DNA from: Halobacteriales archaeon YIM A00010
GTDB taxonomy: Archaea; Halobacteriota; Halobacteria; Halobacteriales; Haloarculaceae
DNA length: 64,000 nt
NCBI GenBank assembly: GCA_025041175.1
Contig: JAKCFJ010000004.1
Span: 186,001-250,000 of the forward strand
Reading direction: 5' to 3'
Shown: positions 17,208 to 26,692 of the stretch, piece after piece
Layout: every line of letters starts with the position of its first letter
Position numbering within the stretch: position 1 is the first letter of the stretch
Notes under the pieces: model-generated
Told to the model about the DNA's origin: nothing
What the model saw: only the letters and a program-made list of their open reading frames with translations
Database searches by the model: none
Translations under genes and position numbers: made by a program

Positions 17208-17871
17208 CATCGCTGTTGGATACCTCCGACTCTCACAAGACGGGCATTCAATCGATCGACAACGCCGCGATGTTGAGGCCTACGCGGACACGAACGGGTT
17301 CGCCCTCGCGAAAATCTACGACGAAGGGAAACGAGCATCTGGCTTCGATACAGATCGCCCAGAGTACATTGCCCTCCTCGACCACGTCGAAGGGGAGAAC
17401 GTCGACGTGGTGATCGTCCCGAACCTCTCACGCCTGTCTCGTGATCGCAAAGAACGATTGCGGTTGCTGCTCGACCTCGACGCCATCGGAGTGCAACTGC
17501 ACTCCGTCGAACTCGATCGGGCCGTCGATCTCGACGACGACTGGGCGCTCGTTCAGCAGTCGATTCGCGCCACGACTGATGATGTCGAAAAACGCAAGGA
17601 GATCGAACGCTCGAAGCGTGCCACCCAAGAGCGTATCGACAACGGCTACGATCACGGGCGACCGCCGTTTGGACTCACCTACGATGAGGACGGCAACTAT
17701 TGGATGCCCGATCGGGACAGCGACGAGTACCAGACCGCACTCACGTGCATCCAGCTCCGGGACGACGGACGTTCGTGGCGAGAGATCGCCGGCAAAACCG
17801 ACGTGAGCAAAGATACCGTGCGACGGATCTATGACCGACGGAAGCGGTATCTCCTGGCGAACGAGGTGTGA
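17197..17871 (+). CDS. Serine recombinase (resolvase/invertase family)
   Basis: A 224-residue small serine recombinase that appears intact. The catalytic Ser is in VGYLRLSQDGHSIDRQRRDV (residues 7-26). The conserved VDVVIVPNLSRLSRDRKERL block lies near residues 68-87, with the catalytic arginines. A helical linker (KRKEIERSKRATQERIDNGY) and a C-terminal HTH (GRSWREIAGKTDVSKDTVRR) follow. These enzymes cut and rejoin DNA through a phosphoserine link for plasmid resolution, inversion or transposition. It is coupled to the AbrB-like gene. A broken relative lies at 21894-22685. Confidence 0.85.
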   Translation: MTTNIAVGYLRLSQDGHSIDRQRRDVEAYADTNGFALAKIYDEGKRASGFDTDRPEYIALLDHVEGENVDVVIVPNLSRLSRDRKERLRLLLDLDAIGVQLHSVELDRAVDLDDDWALVQQSIRATTDDVEKRKEIERSKRATQERIDNGYDHGRPPFGLTYDEDGNYWMPDRDSDEYQTALTCIQLRDDGRSWREIAGKTDVSKDTVRRIYDRRKRYLLANEV

Positions 17872-18142
17872 CGCCGTTTAGTTCATATACCGTCTTTGCA
17901 AGCGTTACTGTCGTCGTCGACGCGCTTGAACGGCAATGCTGACTCTCGGACCGACCACCACCGACACTGACGATATGGTCTACGCTGTCGGCTGTGTGCT
18001 TTTGGCGAGAGTAACGACAGCAGAGCCGCCGAGATCGCCAGCGTTGTTCGCTGGACTACGCGCGATGCAGTCGATCCGTTTCCACACATAGGAGCGGCCA
18101 CGAAGCTTATGCCGAGAGGTTAACGATTCATGGCTGTCGTAG

Positions 18143-19438
18143 ATGACAGCAGATCATATCGATGATGATGATGGACGAAGTACCACGCGGCGAAGCGTTC
18201 TCAAAGCTGGGCTCATCGCTTCAGCGGTCGGGATCGGTGGGGCAGCGACGGGGACGGCCCAAACGGATGATGCGTCTGAGGACGATGATGGTTCCGATGG
18301 TGACACTCACACGCTCACTGTGTCCCTCATCGAGACTCGGGACGCTAGTGTAGTCAGTGGAGAGGTAACCGTCAACGGCCAAACGAAGACCACACGTCCG
18401 ATTGAGGAAAACTCCGTCATCATTCAGACGGAGTTCGAACTGGAAGACGGGACCTACACCGTCTCGGGGACGTTTGATCGGGGCGAACCCTGGCGGACGA
18501 ACGAACGGGAGATCACGATCGATGGGGAAGACAAGAGTATCTCACTGCTCTTGTACCCGCCAGGCTCGGACGAACTCGAAGAGAACGACGGTGACACCCA
18601 CACGCTCACTGTCGCCCTCATCGAGTCAGGGGATGCTGACGTGGTCAGTGGGGAAGTGACCGTCAACGGCCAAACGAAGACTACGGCTCCGGTTGATGGC
18701 GATCCTGCCATCATTCAGACGGAGTTCGAACTGGAAGACGGAACCTACACCGTCTCGGGGACGTTTGATCGGGGCGAACCCTGGCGGACGAACAAACGAG
18801 AGGTCACGATCGACGGGGACGATGAGTATCTGTCACTCCTCCTGTACCCGCCAGGCTCGGACGAACTCGAAGAGAACGACGGCGATACCCACGCCCTGAC
18901 CGTCTACCTCGTTGAGTCGGAAGACGCCGACATCGTCAGTGGTGAGGTGACGGTTGATGGGCAAACGAAACCCACCACCAGTGATGACCCCCACGTCTGG
19001 TCGGCTGACTTCGAGCTCGAAAACGGGTCCTATACCGTCTCGGGGACGAGCGATGCCTACGCCGATTGGCGCACGAACGAACGGGAGATCACGATCGATG
19101 GGGATGATATGGCCATCGAATTGTTCCTGTACCCACCGGGATCGGACGAGCTTGAGGAGACCGACCCTGAAGACGGTGACTCGCAGGACGATGCTGATGG
19201 CTCCGATACCACCGATGACGATCCTAGCGACGAAACCGAGTCCGAGGAAGACGATGGACAATCATCTTCGGATGATGATTCGCAGAACGTCGCCGAGAGC
19301 TCCGATGATACCGATGACACCGATGACGTCCCCAGCGACGAGATGAATTCTGAGGAAAACGATGGACAGTCATCACCGGACGTGGCCGACGATACGAGTT
19401 CGGTGAACCACAAACAGGACACCGATGACTGCCCATAA
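18143..19438 (+). CDS. Tat-exported protein with three tandem beta-domains and acidic tail
   Basis: 431 residues. The N-terminus carries a Tat signal (RRSVLKAGLIASAVGIGGAA, residues 17-36). Three near-identical domains of about 97 residues follow; each starts GDTHxLTV and contains SGEVTVNGQTKTT, then TYTVSGTFDRGEPWRTNERE, and ends LLYPPGSDELEE. The repeats are also alike at the DNA level, with a period of about 290 nt, suggesting recent duplication. The last 90 residues are low-complexity Asp/Glu/Ser. The domains look like Ig/carboxypeptidase-regulatory-like beta sandwiches; I do not know the exact family. It is probably a secreted or surface protein. Confidence 0.7.
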   Translation: MTADHIDDDDGRSTTRRSVLKAGLIASAVGIGGAATGTAQTDDASEDDDGSDGDTHTLTVSLIETRDASVVSGEVTVNGQTKTTRPIEENSVIIQTEFELEDGTYTVSGTFDRGEPWRTNEREITIDGEDKSISLLLYPPGSDELEENDGDTHTLTVALIESGDADVVSGEVTVNGQTKTTAPVDGDPAIIQTEFELEDGTYTVSGTFDRGEPWRTNKREVTIDGDDEYLSLLLYPPGSDELEENDGDTHALTVYLVESEDADIVSGEVTVDGQTKPTTSDDPHVWSADFELENGSYTVSGTSDAYADWRTNEREITIDGDDMAIELFLYPPGSDELEETDPEDGDSQDDADGSDTTDDDPSDETESEEDDGQSSSDDDSQNVAESSDDTDDTDDVPSDEMNSEENDGQSSPDVADDTSSVNHKQDTDDCP

Positions 19439-19923
19439 TAGGTGAGACGTATATCTAATAGTATATTTTATAGAGAAGATATAACTGTTTCTGTAGAAGA
19501 TATCACTCGTACCGAAGATACTAGTTATCACGCTAAAGAAAGGTATTTGCTGATAGCCACTCGACAAGGGAGAACAAACATACTGAATCCTCAATATCTA
19601 CACCAACATCTCTGAGGACGGTCTAGGGCGTATCGATAGCTTCTTCCGAGATTTCCCCAACAACGACACCGCCGAGATGCGATGTTCAGCACCGTCGATG
19701 ATACAGAAGAATATTCCCATCAATCATCTAGAGAAGAATCGTCACTCGTACATCTCACTCTCAAAACACACCGACTTTCGAGTGAAAAATCAATAGAAAA
19801 CTCGTCTTCACGTCCACCAGTGGGATCTCTAGTTCTCCTCACTCACTGATTGAGAACTGGTGCTATCATGTATTCTAGGCAGTGCCAGAAAGCTTATTGA
19901 GACATGATTAGAGCGAGGAGACG
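19439..19923. other. AT-rich intergenic stretch without a clear gene
   Basis: No gene is supported. A short plus-strand reading near 19640-19690 (SFFRDFPNNDTAEMRC) looks protein-like but has no start and may be debris. The end holds the nuclease gene's Shine-Dalgarno GAGGAG, 4-5 nt before the ATG at 19924. Confidence 0.35.
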
Positions 19924-20658
19924 ATGACTCAGAAATCCGTGTTTCTTGTCGTGGTGTTGGTTGTGCTCGTGCCGTTGGCTGGCTGCGCTGATGAGAGTGG
20001 TGGGGCAGGTGATCCGACAGCCACCCCACCGACGACAACCACAACGTCCCCACCAACAGCGCCGTCGACCACCGTCACACCCACGAGTGCCTCCACAACG
20101 CCGACGCCGACCCCAACTCCGGCTCCACCAACGACGACCACGACTATATCCACACCGACCCCGGCCCCGACTCCGACAGCCACTGATTCGGATGAGGAGA
20201 GTCCGATCACTGGGGGCACTGTCCGAACAGCGACGGTCACGCGCGTTGTGGACGGGGACACGGTTGAAGTCGAATTCTCGGACGGAACAGCAGATACGAT
20301 CCGACTGTTGGGTGTTGACACGCCCGAAACCATCGCCTCGAATCAGGATCCATCGGACTTCGAGGGACTTCCTGATACGTCGGAGGGGCGAGATTGGTTG
20401 CTCAACTGGGGCGAAGAAGCGAAAACCTACGCGGAGGAGCAACTGGCCGGCAAGCAGGTCCGTGTCGTCATGGATCCGGCGTCGGATGAGCGGGGGAGCT
20501 TCGGCCGACTGTTGGCCTACATCTATGTCGACGGGTCGAATGTCAACCAGGTGCTCTTAGAACGCGGGCTCGCGCGCGTCTATGACAGTTCGTTCAGTCT
20601 TCGCGATGACTTCTATCAGAGTGAAGATACCGCCCAAAGTAACGACCGAGGGCTGTAG
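19924..20658 (+). CDS. Thermonuclease-like lipoprotein (SNase domain), cut by amber codon
   Basis: A 244-residue secreted nuclease-like protein. The signal peptide ends in a lipobox, VPLAGC (Cys about residue 21), so it is probably membrane-anchored outside the cell. A Thr/Pro linker of about 70 residues follows. The SNase (OB-fold) domain starts at about residue 100: TVTRVVDGDTVEVEF, IRLLGVDTPE and VVMDPASDERGSFGRLLAYI, the last two with the catalytic Arg/Glu-type residues. After DRGL the frame meets TAG (20656-20658) where homologues have Trp, and coding continues in frame into an Excalibur domain (20659-20844). A good GAGGAG ribosome site precedes the ATG. Confidence 0.8.
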   Translation: MTQKSVFLVVVLVVLVPLAGCADESGGAGDPTATPPTTTTTSPPTAPSTTVTPTSASTTPTPTPTPAPPTTTTTISTPTPAPTPTATDSDEESPITGGTVRTATVTRVVDGDTVEVEFSDGTADTIRLLGVDTPETIASNQDPSDFEGLPDTSEGRDWLLNWGEEAKTYAEEQLAGKQVRVVMDPASDERGSFGRLLAYIYVDGSNVNQVLLERGLARVYDSSFSLRDDFYQSEDTAQSNDRGL

Positions 20659-20844
20659 GCCTTCAAGGGGAGTTCGACGGAAACGGAGGCCGCCCCACCG
20701 TCAAACCCGGACCGAGACATGGATTGTGGCGACTTCGACACCCACGACGAAGCACAGGCGTTTTTCGAAGCGAACAATCCGGATGAGGATCCTCATCGAC
20801 TTGACCAAGATGGAGACGGGGTAGCCTGTGAAAGTCTGCCCTAA
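20659..20844 (+). pseudogene. Excalibur calcium-binding domain separated by an amber stop
   Basis: This is in frame with the nuclease gene after [23 protein letters not shown], then [18 protein letters not shown], then [15 protein letters not shown] and TAA. The DxDxDGxxCE loop is the Excalibur hallmark, and SNase-Excalibur fusions are common in secreted nucleases. It has no start of its own near its beginning, so it would be made only by readthrough. Confidence 0.65.
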
Positions 20845-20866
20845 GAGAGCGGCAATAGATACGACA

Positions 20867-21184
20867 ATGAGTGAAATGAGAGAACTCCCACGATGGGAGC
20901 AACTTCGAGCTGCGATCGACGTAGATGAAGAGCAACTACTGAGTGCCTGGCTGTCTGGGAGTTTCGTCAACCCAGACAAAGAGATAACCGAGGAGAGTGA
21001 TATCGACATCATTCTCGCATTCGCAACCCACGACGCAGCCGGGGACTTCAACTACGATGGTCGCGACCCGGCTACCGTCACCGTGGGCGGTGTCGAGCGA
21101 CCGATTGATATCGTTGTCGGGGGGCCATCCGCAGACTTCGACGATGGACTATCCATTCTCCTGTTTCGTCGATCTGCTGAATAG
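20867..21184 (+). CDS. Minimal nucleotidyltransferase (MNT)-like protein
   Basis: A 105-residue protein with the nucleotidyltransferase core LSAWLSGSFVNPDKEITEES followed by DIDIILAF. These supply the Gly-Ser and Asp-x-Asp catalytic pattern. MNT proteins are often antitoxins that AMPylate a HEPN toxin, but no HEPN gene is adjacent. I chose the ATG at 20867; an upstream start at 20828 would overlap the Excalibur remnant. The third catalytic Asp may be in RPIDIVVG. The C-terminus looks short but plausible. Confidence 0.6.
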   Translation: MSEMRELPRWEQLRAAIDVDEEQLLSAWLSGSFVNPDKEITEESDIDIILAFATHDAAGDFNYDGRDPATVTVGGVERPIDIVVGGPSADFDDGLSILLFRRSAE

Positions 21185-21239
21185 CGATAGCGTCGTCGAC
21201 AGAACAATCCTCCACACAACGAACGTAGAAGAAGACGAC

Positions 21240-21590
21240 TAGGAGATCCATCTGGCTCTATCTCAAAGCCACTCCAGGTCTCGTCCACGTTCCTCCGATC
21301 ACCTTTCGCATCCGGGATGTTCAGCAACGTCACGGTATCGCGTGCCTCGACGAACTGCTCAAGTACAGACTCATTCACGATCACACGCTCGTTGTTATAG
21401 TAATTCAGCCAACTCACAGATGCGATCGCTACAGGTAGACAGTTTGGTTAGGCGTCTTGCCAGATGATTTCCTCAACCGTCACGCCCAGTACGGCCTCAC
21501 CAGCCGTATTCTCGCATACTATATCCGAGGTAAATTCGTAGCGGCTGTCTCGTTTGACAACCATGTCGTACTCATCTGACTCGAACAGGA
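21240..21590 (-). pseudogene. Two short minus-strand fragments of unknown genes
   Basis: MVVKRDSRYEFTSDIVCENT with GEAVLGVTVEEIIWQDA and a stop at 21450, then an ATG at 21417 opening MSWLNYYNNERVIVNESVLE and VTLLNIPDAKGDRRNVDETW. Both read like protein, but neither has a convincing beginning or end; the second runs into the antisense of the nucleotidyltransferase gene. They may be parts of one gene or neighbours in a decayed operon. Positions 21590-21830 show nothing I can assign. Confidence 0.3.
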
Positions 21591-21832
21591 TACGTCACGG
21601 AGAAAGGGCACAGAACCTCGTCTATATCTCTACCTTATCGCCAGAATCACTTAAAGGAGCAGCGCAGCCCTCGCTGCCATTCAGGCAGTCGCTACCATGG
21701 TCTCCCTCCCAGCGGGCAGGGCTCCCTCATCCGGTGATCACACCTCCCGGTCAGAACATTCACTGAGTGACGAGCACGGGCCCACAGGTAGCCATAGTCT
21801 CAACCGCCTCTCCGGGTGTGCAGAAGGAGTTC

Positions 21833-21855
21833 CTTTTGCACATACCGTGCAAAAG
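21833..21855. promoter_or_regulatory. Inverted repeat CTTTTGCAC/GTGCAAAAG upstream of resolvase
   Basis: 9-bp perfect arms with a 5-nt spacer lie just upstream of a TATA box (TTTATAA, 21864-21870), which in turn is 24-30 nt before the ATG at 21894. The position fits an operator or the recombinase's own crossover site. Confidence 0.5.
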
Positions 21856-21893
21856 AGCCGTTCTTTATAAGATGGCCGGAGGTGTGCAATAGT

Positions 21894-22685
21894 ATGGCGA
21901 CGGGAGCGATCTACGCGCGAGTGAGTACCGATGAGACCGACGATCTCCAAGATTCCTCCCGCCAGCTCCACGACTGTCGGGACCGGCTCGAAGACGCAGG
22001 GATCGATGACATCGACATCTACTCTGAACGGGGTATCTGGGTCCGATGACGATCGGGAAGGGCTACAGAAGCTACTCACAGCGGTGAAAGACGGTCAGTA
22101 CGATTGCATCTGCATGAGCGAGATTTCGCGGCTCGCTCGCCGGATGGCGGTGGCCGCCGAGTTCATCGATGTCTGTATCGAAGACCAGCAGATCCCCATC
22201 TACATCGTTGACGACATGATCGACGCGATCGCTCCCGACAACCCCATGTCCTCGTTCTTCGCCAAGCAGCTCGCCCTCTGGTATGAGGAGGAGCGCAAGC
22301 AAACGATCCGACGCATCAAATCCGGGATCAAGCAGGCCCAACGCTCGGGCAAATGGACAACACGACCGCCGAAAGGTTTCACCACCGACGATGACGGCTA
22401 TCTCGTTCCGAACATCGAGAATTCCTTCAGGTCCAAGCCGCCATCGAGCATGTCCTTGACGGCGAGTCCGCGTATGCCGTCGCTCAGAGCACCGGGATCA
22501 GTCGGTGGACGCTCACACGTATCCTCGACGATGATGATCGACTCGCCCTCTACATCGACGTGGAAACGGACGACGACCGAGTGGCCGACGCGCTCGAGGA
22601 GGCTGACATCGATGCTGTCGATCTTCCCGAGGGCTTCGAGGAGCGCATTCGCACCGTCGTCCGCGAAGAGGTTGATACTTCGTGA
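21894..22685 (+). pseudogene. Serine recombinase broken by two frameshifts
   Basis: The start MATGAIYARVSTDETDDLQD carries the catalytic Ser. Near 22035 the frame shifts into VSGSDDDREGLQKLL and the conserved ISRLARRMAVAAEF block. It continues to GFTTDDDGYLVPNIEN and shifts again near 22420 into AIEHVLDGESAYAVAQSTGI, an HTH, ending REEVDTS at 22685. Joined, it would be about 263 residues and is a distant relative of the intact enzyme at 17197. The promoter region is still well preserved, so the loss may be recent, or the shifts may be sequencing errors. Confidence 0.75.
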
Positions 22686-22877
22686 CACGCTCAACCGAGT
22701 CGAATGAGAGACTCTGTTGAAACCATCAACTACTGTTAGTTAGAGAGTATATAACCTGGTTGGGAATTGTGTCGTTAACTTTGTTGCCATTTCATGACAT
22801 CATCCTGAATAGGTCGTTAATGGTTCTGCATTCAGAAGTAGCATATCATTATGGTGTTTCTCTACACATAGTAACTC

Positions 22878-25049
22878 ATGACATCAGATGGTTCAGAACT
22901 CGGCCTTCTTTCAGATTCGTCACTTGAAGATCCGGAAGAGGATCAGTTAGGATATGCCGATTTCGCTAAGAATCTGTCCAAGACAATCGAGACCCGTATC
23001 CCACGGCAGGACTTTGTGGTCGGGATCTATGGACCATGGGGGTCGGGAAAGAGCACGATTTTAAATTTCATCGAGTATTATCTCAAGGAGCAGGATGAGC
23101 CACCTCTGATAATCCGCTTCAATCCATGGTGGTTCTCCGGTCAGGCGGACCTCATCAAAAAATTCTTCGAGCAGTTGGAAGCGGGACTAGGTGCAGATGA
23201 CCGGTTCGATGATATCCGCAACAAACTGTCGAACTTTGCATCGTCGTTATCCAATATACCGATATCGGCGGGAACCGGTGTCCCAGCAGAACCACTCTTG
23301 GCAATAATTGGAGAAGACCTAGCGACAGAGAGTGAGGATCTTGACGGTCTGAAGGAGGAGATCTCGCAAGAGCTCGGAGACGCCAACCGGCGGATTGTGA
23401 TTATGATCGACGATATCGATCGTCTCACCCAAGATGAAATAAATCAGATGTTTCGATTGGTCAAAAGTGTAGGGGATTTCCCAAACATCACATACATATT
23501 GGCGTTCGACCAAGAAGTCGTAATCAATGCATTAGGAGGCGAACAAGGGGCTTATAGCGGGGGAGAATATCTAGACAAAATCATCCAGCTACCAAAACAC
23601 GTACCGATTCCCGAAGAGGGAGCGATAGACCGATTCTTCACGACACGGCTTGATCGATTACTGCACGAAACCGACCCTATCTTCGAGCCGCAGCATTGGC
23701 AGACCGTATACCAGCAAGGGATCCTACCCACACTGCAAACGCCACGGGATGCGATTCGTCTCTGTAACGCGGTCGAAACCAGCTTCACTTCGTTGGAAGA
23801 AAACATCAACTTTGTTGACCTGGTTGCGATTGAGACGCTCCGTGTGTTCTACCGAGATGTCTACGAAGCAATTCGAAGTTCCCCTGGTTGTTTCGTGAAT
23901 AATAGGACGTATCGTTCAAGGCGATGTGAAGACGGTGAGGACTATACTACCTTCTTAGATAAGACGCTATCAGATAGTGCTGAGACAGAACTAGCGAAGG
24001 AGTTACTTTCCTATCTCTTTCCACGGGTCGGCGAGCAATTCAGGCAGATACGACATTATCGAGAGAACAGGAATACATTTCGAAAACGGCGGCGGATCTG
24101 CCATCCCGATATGTTCCTCTTCTATTTTCGTGAAATGGTTCCGCGCGGTGAGCTCAGTGCCACCGAACTCGATAACGTCCTAGCGACAACCAAGGATGCA
24201 GAGGCATTAGCGGAGGAGCTGTATCGATTAACCAATGAGCAAGGGAAAGCAGACCGATCAAAAGCCAACACGTTCCTCCAACAATTCTCTGAGCATCTCG
24301 ATGACCTTTCAGACGAGGAAGCTGATGAAGTCATCTCCGCAGTGTTCAAAGTGGGAGACGAGCTCTGTTCAGTTGATCCCTCCCAGAGCATGTTAGACAA
24401 CGGGAGCAGGCGATATCTCTCCTCTATCCAGCTGGAGCTATTACGACAGATAGACGAAGACGACCGTTTCCCACTCCTTCAGGAGGCAATTGCTAACGGA
24501 AACTCGCCGTATCTCGCCAGTCACATCATCGGTATACTAATGCAGGAACATGGCGAGTATGGAGCGGACGGTATCGAAAAAGACCGGCGGCTGATTGAGT
24601 ATGAAAAAATCGAGCAGTTGAAAGAAGTCGCAGTTGAGAAAATTGCTGAAACAGCAGACATCGGTAAACTCTTGGCGACACCACATATGGATTCTGTCCT
24701 GGGACGTTGGCAGGAATGGTCAGATACAGACCATCCACAGGAATGGGCCGAAAAGTCAACACAATCAGACAATGACTTGTTACAGTTCGTGAATCAGTTT
24801 ATCCGGCAAGGGAGTTATTCCTCAGCCTCTGAAAGTGGTACTATCGAGTACATCGATCCGCGATGGCTTGAGCCGTTCCTGAATTACTCGACTGCTGAAG
24901 ACCGACTCACGGAATTAGATAAGAGTAGAATAGAAGAGTGGGAAGCTCATACCATTGAAGTATTTGAGCAGGGTATCGAGTTCTTAGAAGACGGTGATGA
25001 TCCAGGGGAGTTCGAAACATGGAGTTTGTCCCGACACTCACTTGACTAA
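22878..25049 (+). CDS. KAP-family P-loop NTPase, possible defence protein
   Basis: A 723-residue KAP (Kidins220/ARMS-PifA) NTPase. Walker A is FVVGIYGPWGSGKSTILNF (about residues 47-65), the family-specific IIRFNPWWFSGQADLIKKF follows at about 76-94, and Walker B is RRIVIMIDDIDRLTQDEINQ. A conserved sensor-like stretch TLQTPRDAIRLCNAVE lies near 285. KAP proteins usually carry membrane helices inside the NTPase domain; here that place has only a weakly hydrophobic stretch, so the protein looks soluble. The C-terminal 350 residues are helical and unassigned. Relatives include phage-exclusion PifA of plasmid F, which makes a defence role plausible. It stands alone with lower GC than its neighbours. 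Confidence 0.8.
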   Translation: MTSDGSELGLLSDSSLEDPEEDQLGYADFAKNLSKTIETRIPRQDFVVGIYGPWGSGKSTILNFIEYYLKEQDEPPLIIRFNPWWFSGQADLIKKFFEQLEAGLGADDRFDDIRNKLSNFASSLSNIPISAGTGVPAEPLLAIIGEDLATESEDLDGLKEEISQELGDANRRIVIMIDDIDRLTQDEINQMFRLVKSVGDFPNITYILAFDQEVVINALGGEQGAYSGGEYLDKIIQLPKHVPIPEEGAIDRFFTTRLDRLLHETDPIFEPQHWQTVYQQGILPTLQTPRDAIRLCNAVETSFTSLEENINFVDLVAIETLRVFYRDVYEAIRSSPGCFVNNRTYRSRRCEDGEDYTTFLDKTLSDSAETELAKELLSYLFPRVGEQFRQIRHYRENRNTFRKRRRICHPDMFLFYFREMVPRGELSATELDNVLATTKDAEALAEELYRLTNEQGKADRSKANTFLQQFSEHLDDLSDEEADEVISAVFKVGDELCSVDPSQSMLDNGSRRYLSSIQLELLRQIDEDDRFPLLQEAIANGNSPYLASHIIGILMQEHGEYGADGIEKDRRLIEYEKIEQLKEVAVEKIAETADIGKLLATPHMDSVLGRWQEWSDTDHPQEWAEKSTQSDNDLLQFVNQFIRQGSYSSASESGTIEYIDPRWLEPFLNYSTAEDRLTELDKSRIEEWEAHTIEVFEQGIEFLEDGDDPGEFETWSLSRHSLD

Positions 25050-25055
25050 ATTGAA

Positions 25056-25256
25056 TTATAGATTTTTATCTGCTCGGAGGTAGAAGCTCAAATTCTCGAT
25101 TTCCGCTGGATTCACACCGAGTCGATCGGTGGCGTACTCGCTAGTCAATCGGTGCTGACGCGACAGATCCTGCGGCGGGCGAAACGCGACAATAGAGGTC
25201 AGTTGTTCCGACACTCCTCCCACATTGTGGCACCCTCGCTCTTGACTTAAAGCCAC
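25056..25256 (-). CDS. Doubtful small ORF convergent with the KAP gene
   Basis: The C-terminal half (RLTSEYATDRLGVNPAEIEN then LSFYLRADKNL) reads like protein. The N-terminal half is unusually rich in Gly, Gln and Arg for a haloarchaeal protein. It may be the tail of a lost gene. No family is recognised. Confidence 0.2.
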   Translation of the reverse strand: MALSQERGCHNVGGVSEQLTSIVAFRPPQDLSRQHRLTSEYATDRLGVNPAEIENLSFYLRADKNL

Positions 25257-25756
25257 TCCCCTTTTGAGCAGTCTGGCGTAAAACTATACCTTCTCTCCAT
25301 GGGAATAGTCAACAAGGCCGGAACTGATATCTGCCGAGTGAACATCATCAGTGAATATCCGCCCCTCATTTCACCACCGGCTGTTATCCCACGTATTGGA
25401 ATCAATTCGAATCTGTGGAGTAACGACGAAATCCCCCGAGCGAGCCGTCTCCCGCTCGAGACAGCGAGGAGACCAGCATCCAGTTGTCTCACACAGTCCC
25501 AGCCCCCCAACAGTGATCACATATAAATGTATTGTTTCAAATATAAACAGAACATGTCTATATAAATATACGATAAACATGTGAGACAGCTATCCATTCG
25601 AACTGAAATGGAAATGTTTAAATCATATATCGCTGAATTGTGTCTTGCTGCGATGGGTTCGCGCCACCGACAGCTTCCCTAGGGAGGATACGTGGCTGGC
25701 GGTGATGGTCCATGCTCCCATCTAGCACGACAACGACACAAAATACACACATACAC
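25257..25756. other. Intergenic stretch, no supported gene
   Basis: About 500 bp with an AT-rich part (25520-25640, repeated TATAAAT-like runs) that probably serves as upstream promoter DNA for the secreted peptide gene. No terminal repeats are evident. Confidence 0.35.
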
Positions 25757-25990
25757 ATGGCACGATCACTACAGATTGCGATGGCGGCTCTTATGTTCCT
25801 GAGTGTCACGCTGGCTGGCGCAGGCACCGTAGCAGCAACCTGTACAGACGACACCTGTGAGAAACACACCGACATTGATAACGATGGGATTGACATCGAT
25901 GACTCCTGCAATACCGTCATCGATGACAGCGAGGACAACGACGTTGTCGACATGAGCGACTTCCTCACCCTCGGTCTGGATCTCCAGTAA
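25757..25990 (+). CDS. Small Asp-rich secreted peptide
   Basis: 77 residues. A Sec-type signal peptide (MARSLQIAMAALMFLSVTLA, cleavage probably after GTVAA) is followed by a mature part of about 50 residues: TCTDDTCEKHTDIDNDGIDI, then DDSCNTVIDD and a C-terminal VVDMSDFLTLGLDLQ. Three cysteines and the Asp-x-Asp-x-Asp-Gly-like run (DIDNDGIDIDD) suggest calcium binding. I chose the ATG at 25757 because it begins the signal peptide. Possible roles are a signal peptide, a halocin or a cell-surface factor; none is demonstrated. Confidence 0.5.
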   Translation: MARSLQIAMAALMFLSVTLAGAGTVAATCTDDTCEKHTDIDNDGIDIDDSCNTVIDDSEDNDVVDMSDFLTLGLDLQ

Positions 25991-26261
25991 CGACAACCGA
26001 CACACACGTACTCTTTTTTTGTGGACGGTGAGTGTCGCACGTTTGGTACCGAGCAGTGAGATAGATCGAGACAGGTGGGCAAGAGAGAGGATGAAGTTGG
26101 TAATCCCAGCCTCCCACATACCAATACCCATCACTGAGTACCGACGACTCGACACCGATCTGTCGATCCCCACACACCCACGACGACCAGGAGCGATAAA
26201 ACCGTATGGGAAGATCTAATCCTGATATGAGCGATTCATTGAGCCGCGACATATCTCGCGC

Positions 26262-26692
26262 ATGAACGACGGCACCCACCACTCGCTGGAGGTCGTCGGG
26301 GGCACGGACACGACTGGCGAACACGTCGACGGGAAACATCGCGAGACCTGGCTCCCCGTCGAGCTCGAACGAACCATCAACCGGTACGTGCAGCACGAGG
26401 CGATCGAGCGGGACGAGCCGCTCATCGATCGATCGAAGCGTACCCCTTCTCTACTGGGGCAAGCACGCGGCCGCGGCAACTGCTGAGGAAACCGGCGATG
26501 GCGACTATCGACGCGTCACGTCGCACGATCTCCGCCGGTGCTGGGCGAATCACTTACTCGTCGAGGAGGGGATCAGCCCGCGGATCGTCATGGCGCTCGG
26601 GGGGTAGGCGAGCTACGACGCGATCGAGCCGTACCTCGCAGCACCCACACCGAGGAGCACATCATCGACTCGATGAGCGAAATAGCCCTATG
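26262..26692 (+). pseudogene. Tyrosine recombinase with frameshifts and an amber codon
   Basis: The catalytic half starts with GKHRETWLPVELERTINRYV. The frame shifts near 26440 into EETGDGDYRRVTSHDLRRCW with the His-x2-Arg motif. It then reads VMALGG followed by TAG (26605-26607) where the family has Trp, and ASYDAIEPYLAAPTP with the Tyr nucleophile. A last shift restores HIIDSMSEIAL and a stop at 26691-26693. The N-terminal DNA-binding domain is not seen. It is distinct from the fragment at 14702. Confidence 0.7.

Noticed and set aside
26498-26690. An upstream extension of the MSRFNR protein at 26690
   Set aside because: These codons are the wrong frame of the broken tyrosine recombinase; the paralogue at 29751 begins at MSRFNR.
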